A stretch of 64,000 bases of DNA, taken from positions 54,547 through 118,546 of the forward strand of contig QANT01005778.1 of assembly GCA_003254885.1 (NCBI GenBank), written 5' to 3'. Position numbers and translations under genes: made by a program. A model generated the notes under the pieces. The model searched no databases. It was given only the letters and a program-made list of their open reading frames with translations, and was not told the origin of the DNA. The stretch comes from Purshia tridentata (taxonomy: Eukaryota; Streptophyta; Magnoliopsida; Rosales; Rosaceae). Positions 58,721 through 64,000 of the stretch are shown in pieces. The stretch's first letter is position 1, and each line of letters begins with the position of its first letter.

Positions 58721-60712
58721 GATAAAAACAAAAAAAATGAACATCAATTTGAGAGGAAGAAGAGGATTTTGGGACTGAGTTGGAGTTGTATTGGGTATAA
58801 ATTTCTTTTGTCCATTAACTAGTACTATGTACGTGGCTCATTGTAATTAACTTATGTGAGAAAAAAACAAATTCTAAATATCTTAAGTAAGGCACATAAA
58901 TTTATTTTTGTTTCAGTAATTTTGCTCAGATAGTTTTGGGTGTAAAAGAACTGATCGAATACATTGGATATAATTTTGGTGCATGAATGTGTGTATAATT
59001 GAAGGTTGGGTCCTTGCTTGTTTGAGATATGTATTTGCTAAAAATAGATCTAAATGTCATCATACACTGGTCTCCAAATGACTTAATGGTAGTGTGTATA
59101 CTTGGTCAACACGAATTGGACCAAGGAAGCTAATGATTCAAAACGTTGATTGCATTAATTAATTAACATACAGATTCTCTTGGACTTGGACTTGGTATTA
59201 ATGGATAGAAAGTTAGCTGTAAACTTTTCGTGAAAGTTAAGTATTACCATTATGTACTTAATTAATCCGTTAGGCAGATAAGCAACCTTTAAGATTGTTT
59301 AGAATTGATTCATACTATTAATTAACCTTTTTATTCATACTTTAATAGGACGGTGTTGTGAGGTTTAGGCAGTAGGACATAGAATTTGGTGTGGCCCGGC
59401 ACTGCTTCATTAAGTGATATATAGAAAATACATTCATATTCTAAATTATTCATTTGAATCTTAATGCACGATCCTCTCATTTTTCAATCTTTGAGTTGTA
59501 GCTTCTATTAACTCCCTCAATCATTTAGAAAAGCTTTAAACCATTAAAGTGGAAATTGAAATCTTGGTTACGACCGGTGCTGGCCAAAAAATTGTGTGGT
59601 GGTGGCTAGCTTGTGTTATATATATACAAATTAACATGTATACATTTACTGCATGGCATGAAAGACTAAAAAGGTGTCAACAAATTTGGGGCACAAGTAA
59701 TCACTTGGACTTTCAATTATTAAATGCAATGGTGGGACTTATAAAAACTAGGAACTTAAAACAAACATATAGTTTATATATGTACTTTTAAGGCCATAAA
59801 TAGTTGGTCGAGGACAAAAATTCTTTCTTACATATTCGGGTTTAAACCCTTCTTTCTTTTGTACTTTAAAAAAAAATAACGTTTAATTTTGTGGAATCTA
59901 ATACTTTGTGTCTTAATACAAACATAAGTATATACACCCATTAATATATCAAAATTTTACACAATATATAATCAAAATAAGCAGAATTTCACTTTAGAGG
60001 TGTGGGCTCACGACCTCATGCAGTGGGCTATCTATGTGTTTGGTGTTCTGGAATTGAGTCAATTTGGGCATATACAAATTATATATATACATATATAATA
60101 GCGTAGCTCAATTCGTTAATTATTCCATTCAACTATATATACTACCTCAATAATGACATGTCATTTCATCACATGAAAAATTAATGTCGATCTTAATTGC
60201 GCAATAATTGAGTGGCAATTAAAGAGCCAAATTAGATCGAAACATATACTTACTTTTTTATATTATTCGATCATTCTTTCTTGCTTCCGGTCTCCCTAGC
60301 TAGAAGTCCGCTCTTCTATATTCCCTTATTCAGTTTTTGTTTGTCTGTTTTCTATTTTAATTAAAAAACGTGGATCACACAATGATTACTGAAAGGGCAA
60401 ACTTCGAGTGATGGTCACCGTTTCAAGATCAGCTTATGCATGCTTCAATTGTTTTATACAATCTAATTATCTAATTAGCGCCGGGTCTCTCACCTGGAAT
60501 TTTAATTAATTTTTAAAAAGTTTACAGATTTCATAAAATCTATCAAAATTTAATGGAACTTAGCTAAAATTCTCATGGCCTTTGTTATTTAAAGAAATTG
60601 AGATATCTATTTTAAAATCAATTGCCAATAATAAGAGTAATCCATGCCAAGATCTTTATAAGCCATTAAATTATATAACACTCTACAATATTCTCACATA
60701 TATAACATTAAT

Positions 60713-60881
60713 TATAGAAAATAGATATTAAAAGATAAATTAATTAATATACTATATCCAATATCCATCATACTTGGAATATATAGAAAATAGATATTAA
60801 AAGATAAATTAATTAAATTAAAAAACAATGAGTTAGCAATTAAAGGAATATACTATATCCAATATCCATCATACTTGGAAT
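60713..60881. repeat. Interrupted tandem duplication
   Basis: The module starting TATAGAAAATAGATATTAAA and ending CATCATACTTGGAAT occurs at 60713-60780 and again at 60782-60881. The second copy holds about 32 extra bases (60817-60848) in its middle. Confidence 0.9.
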
Positions 60882-61561
60882 CCAAATAATGTACAGATGG
60901 ATGGGACTGGGATATATACTATGAAGTTCACGTTGTTACTGTCACGTACTAGTTTGGACTTGATAGCGAGACGTACACCTATTATGGCAGGGTTCGAAAA
61001 CATTCTGATTACTGATTGAGTTTATAATGTTAATCAAGCAAGCCATATATATATATATATATGTGGTTAATTCCACAGCCAACTCCAAACCCAAACAAAG
61101 TGTACTGTAACACTGTGACACCGTGACAGTGAATGTTTAAGGGCTAGCTTGGCATATAAATATATGACCATTCAACTAGCTATAGCCAATAGCTAGCTAG
61201 TTCTAGTATATACTTATAAGCACTTATTTTCTAATGACTGGGACGCAGCTCCAGGCTATAGCCCACCAAATATAGAACTTCAGACACTATTACTGAATAG
61301 ACAATTAATACATACATGTGTGATGTGTATAGTTAATTATTAATTTGTCACATTTAATTATTGATGACAGCCAAACATTGCCAAACACGCGTCTTTTTGT
61401 CTCTCCAACATGTAAAATTTATGATCATACATATAATAATCTGTCTATGTGGTGGCTAGCTCTCTATATAGCTGCAACACTGTACGAATAATGTTGTTCA
61501 CTAATATTCCTCCAAGCTAGTACTACTGGAGCTGACATGGGCCAATATTATGGAATTAGGG

Positions 61562-61589
<28 letters not shown>
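61562..61589. repeat. (GA)n microsatellite
   Basis: About 28 bp of GA dinucleotides. Confidence 0.95.
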
Positions 61590-61592
<3 letters not shown>

Positions 61593-62237
61593 CATATTGC
61601 CTGATTTTAGCTTAAAATCACGGACTCTAGCAACATATATATCACCCTGACAGCAACTCTCTCTCTCTATTATTGGAAGGTGAAAGAGGAAAAAAATAAA
61701 GAGAATCAAACAATGAATATATCAGTACTACTCAGGAGTCAGGAGTCGGGCCAATTAAGTTAAAGAATAAAAATATAATCGGTGAGTTTGATAACTCTAG
61801 ATTCATTATAGCTAGCTATGAAGCTAGGTTTTCAAAGAGTAATTTAAAAAACAACAGTGAAAACAACCCCCGTAAAGCAAGTTTAATTAGTTGAACTATA
61901 GCTTTCAAGTAGAACTAGTGTTGTTAGTTACTTGGCTAGCTAGTTATACACTCGCAGATCATAGGCTAGGGTTTGAAGAGAGCTACCAAGCTAGCTTGCA
62001 TTTCTAAGCAAATAATGCATGAAAGAGCCACCCTCCACGTACTTGACTAAACTTGATTGAAAGCAAGCTAGCTGTACAGTACATAAATGAGTATTAATGT
62101 GCGTATGGTATGCTTCTAAAAGTTGATATCATTGAGCCCATGACAGGATCGATGTGGGTCGGTTTTCAACAATAATTTAATTTGCTTATCATAAAAATTT
62201 AATGCCTCGTGTGATTCATGTTGTGCTACCTAGCTCG

Positions 62238-62259
62238 CTCTCTCTCTCTCTCTCTCTCT
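62238..62259. repeat. (CT)n microsatellite
   Basis: About 22 bp of CT dinucleotides. It is followed by TACCAAGCTAGCTTGC, a 16-base string that also occurs at about 61984. Confidence 0.95.
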
Positions 62260-63859
62260 ACCAAGCTAGCTTGCTTGTTAGTACTTGGCGGCGCTAATAA
62301 TCAATACAACATTACCAGGCATGCACATATCGATCATCGATCATGTAATGTAATACATTACCTCAACCTCCTTACACACGCTTAATTTCTCATCTCGGCT
62401 GCCTATCCATGCCACCTGTCGCAAGAAGACGCGTGCTGAGTCACATCCTAACAAGCTCAAGCACAATTATTTTGTGTGTCTCCGCAGTTTTTGGTCACCA
62501 TCATAAACAAATATATAATAATAGTTAATAATAACAACAACAGCATATATTTTGTTTGCTTAATGTTGTTGTCAACTTTTTTCGCGGACGTACTTTGGCA
62601 TTTGGCACACTACTAATGCAAACTGATCATCTCTTTAGCCATGAATAGCTGCCGACACAACCGAATAAGCATTTTGAGATTGAAGAAATTAACCCCTTCA
62701 CTAACTAGCCATGGTTGTTAAAATCCTTTAGATATATCCATGCATGGTGAGTTAAAAGTGTTCATATATATCTCTCTGTTTATAGTTTTTTATAATCGAA
62801 ACTACCGCGTTTTACACTTTCAATCCATTATTTTTTCGATATAAAGTTTATTTTATCTTAAAAAGTGAGAATCCGATAACTTAAATATTTGTAACGTTGT
62901 AAATAGAAATACTACTGAAATAATTAGTCACTAAACTTTAAACACAAAACTCTGGAAACCATGTTGTTTAGTCGTAAGCACAACATAAAATATATATATA
63001 TAGAATTCTAGCCTGCTTTTAAGATTAAACATATAGATATGATTTGTAGATTCTAAATGTAGTAAATTAACTGCAATATCCGGATTGAAGTTGTTTATTA
63101 ATTTATTATTAAATTCCCAATCACATCGAGCTATGCGTGATCGACGATGCTTATACTTGTAGAAAACAATTTCCCGCGGTTTCAAGCTATCAGCCAAATC
63201 TTTCAGATTTACATGTTTACAACTTTTTTTGAAGAAAAATTTATATGAAAAAGACATAAAGCTTTAATTGGTTGTGTATCTGACGGCACACTTTAATCAT
63301 ATAACCTTCGATACTGGCCACTGCCACTAATTTTATTCCACATCAGCTTCATTTATACTGTGTACATGCAATTCCTAATGACGGTCATCTCGATCTGATA
63401 GTCTGACCAGTCACCAGTACCTTAATTAACCTTTCTGAAAAAGAGCTTAGAAGTATCTACAGGTTGGAACAAGATCCTCTGCATGCCGATCTTTTTTTCT
63501 TGTGCTTATCTGTGTTCATGTTCTAAATACTATCATTTAGGGTTCGATTAAGAGTTAAATGTTTCGAGTTTAGGGGAAGGGTGGCTTTGAGATTTTAGAG
63601 TCCGGGCGAACGAAGAAATATATATAAGGGGTCTATAAAATTTTGGATAACCTTCAATATTATGAGGCCCGATAAAGTTGTATATTTTGCTTACTCTTAA
63701 AGACACCCTTGATTTAAAGTTTAGTATTTAACATTTATATTGAAAAGTAATTCAATAGCTCAAACTTTACATGCTAAATAATCTAACATAATTAAGTACA
63801 GGATAACACCAAAAGAAATAGTAGGATCCGAATGGTAGTAGCTAGCACTGCGTAATTAA

Positions 63860-64000
63860 AATTAGGGAAATGCTATGTGCCTTCTCTTTGTGCCTTTTCC
63901 TTATGCCTTCTCTCTTCTTTTGTTCATTTGACAATCTAATCTTACGATCGGAACCGTTCAATATCAAGATCATCATTTATAGATCAACTCTACAAAAAAT
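63860..64000. mobile_element. Possible transposon end, cut by window edge
   Basis: AATTAGGGAAATGCTATGTG, a repeated GCCTTCTC/GTGCCTT pattern and GATCATCATTTATAGATCAA resemble dispersed repeats common in plant genomes (from memory, Mutator-like or MITE ends). The other end lies outside the window. Confidence 0.3.

Larger units (their letters stand above)
55703..64000. other. Gene-poor AT-rich region
   Basis: More than 8 kb downstream of STK19 with no gene I can support. It contains long AT, GA and CT microsatellites, an interrupted tandem duplication near 60.8 kb, a weak SINE-like head near 58.7 kb, many GCTAGC and CATGCATG palindromes (60-63 kb), and a TE-like end at the right edge. A 108-codon minus-strand frame at 62931-63257 is discussed under findings. 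Confidence 0.7.

Noticed and set aside
56000-64000. Search for conserved miRNA precursors in the gene-poor region
   Set aside because: No match by eye to miR156, 159/319, 160, 162, 164, 166, 172, 390, 394, 395 or 396; a computational fold search would be needed for new ones.

Overview
This is nuclear DNA from a flowering plant, most likely a eudicot. Genes carry many short introns with GT-AG borders, intergenic DNA is AT-rich, and the proteins are plant versions of eukaryotic families (pectin-type methyltransferase, plant casein kinase 1-like, plant-type soluble ABC protein). tRNA-derived SINE relics and many AT, GA and CT microsatellites support this. I cannot name the species; a woody rosid is a guess.

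Eleven protein genes could be rebuilt exon by exon; in each of the ten complete models the exon lengths sum to a multiple of three. In order: PP2A regulatory subunit B'' (minus, running off the left edge); ESCRT-III VPS2-like (plus, 5.8-8.6 kb); casein kinase 1-like (minus, 9.9-14.3 kb); NDR/LATS-type AGC kinase (minus, 17.7-21.7 kb); soluble ABC protein of the ABCI19/20/21 group (minus, 24.1-26.4 kb); CSB/ERCC6 DNA-repair translocase (plus, 27.5-32.7 kb); NECAP-like endocytic protein (minus, 33.7-35.4 kb); H/ACA snoRNP protein NOP10 (plus, 37.0-37.9 kb); ribophorin II/OST subunit 2 (plus, 40.1-46.3 kb); PMT-type methyltransferase (minus, 48.0-50.8 kb); STK19 homologue (plus, 53.1-55.7 kb). 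From about 55.7 kb to the end is a gene-poor, very AT-rich stretch with microsatellites, an interrupted tandem duplication and TE-like pieces.

The genes are ordinary housekeeping and signalling genes, not an operon-like system. Two things stand out. First, an inverted partial copy of the PP2A B'' gene, exon and intron sequence together, lies at 16.5-16.9 kb between the two kinase genes. Second, homologues of two transcription-coupled repair factors, CSB and STK19, lie about 20 kb apart. From memory, the order PP2A B''-VPS2-CKL-NDR-ABCI-NECAP resembles a block at the start of Arabidopsis chromosome 1, so this looks like a conserved ancestral segment. I saw no clearly undescribed biological system.
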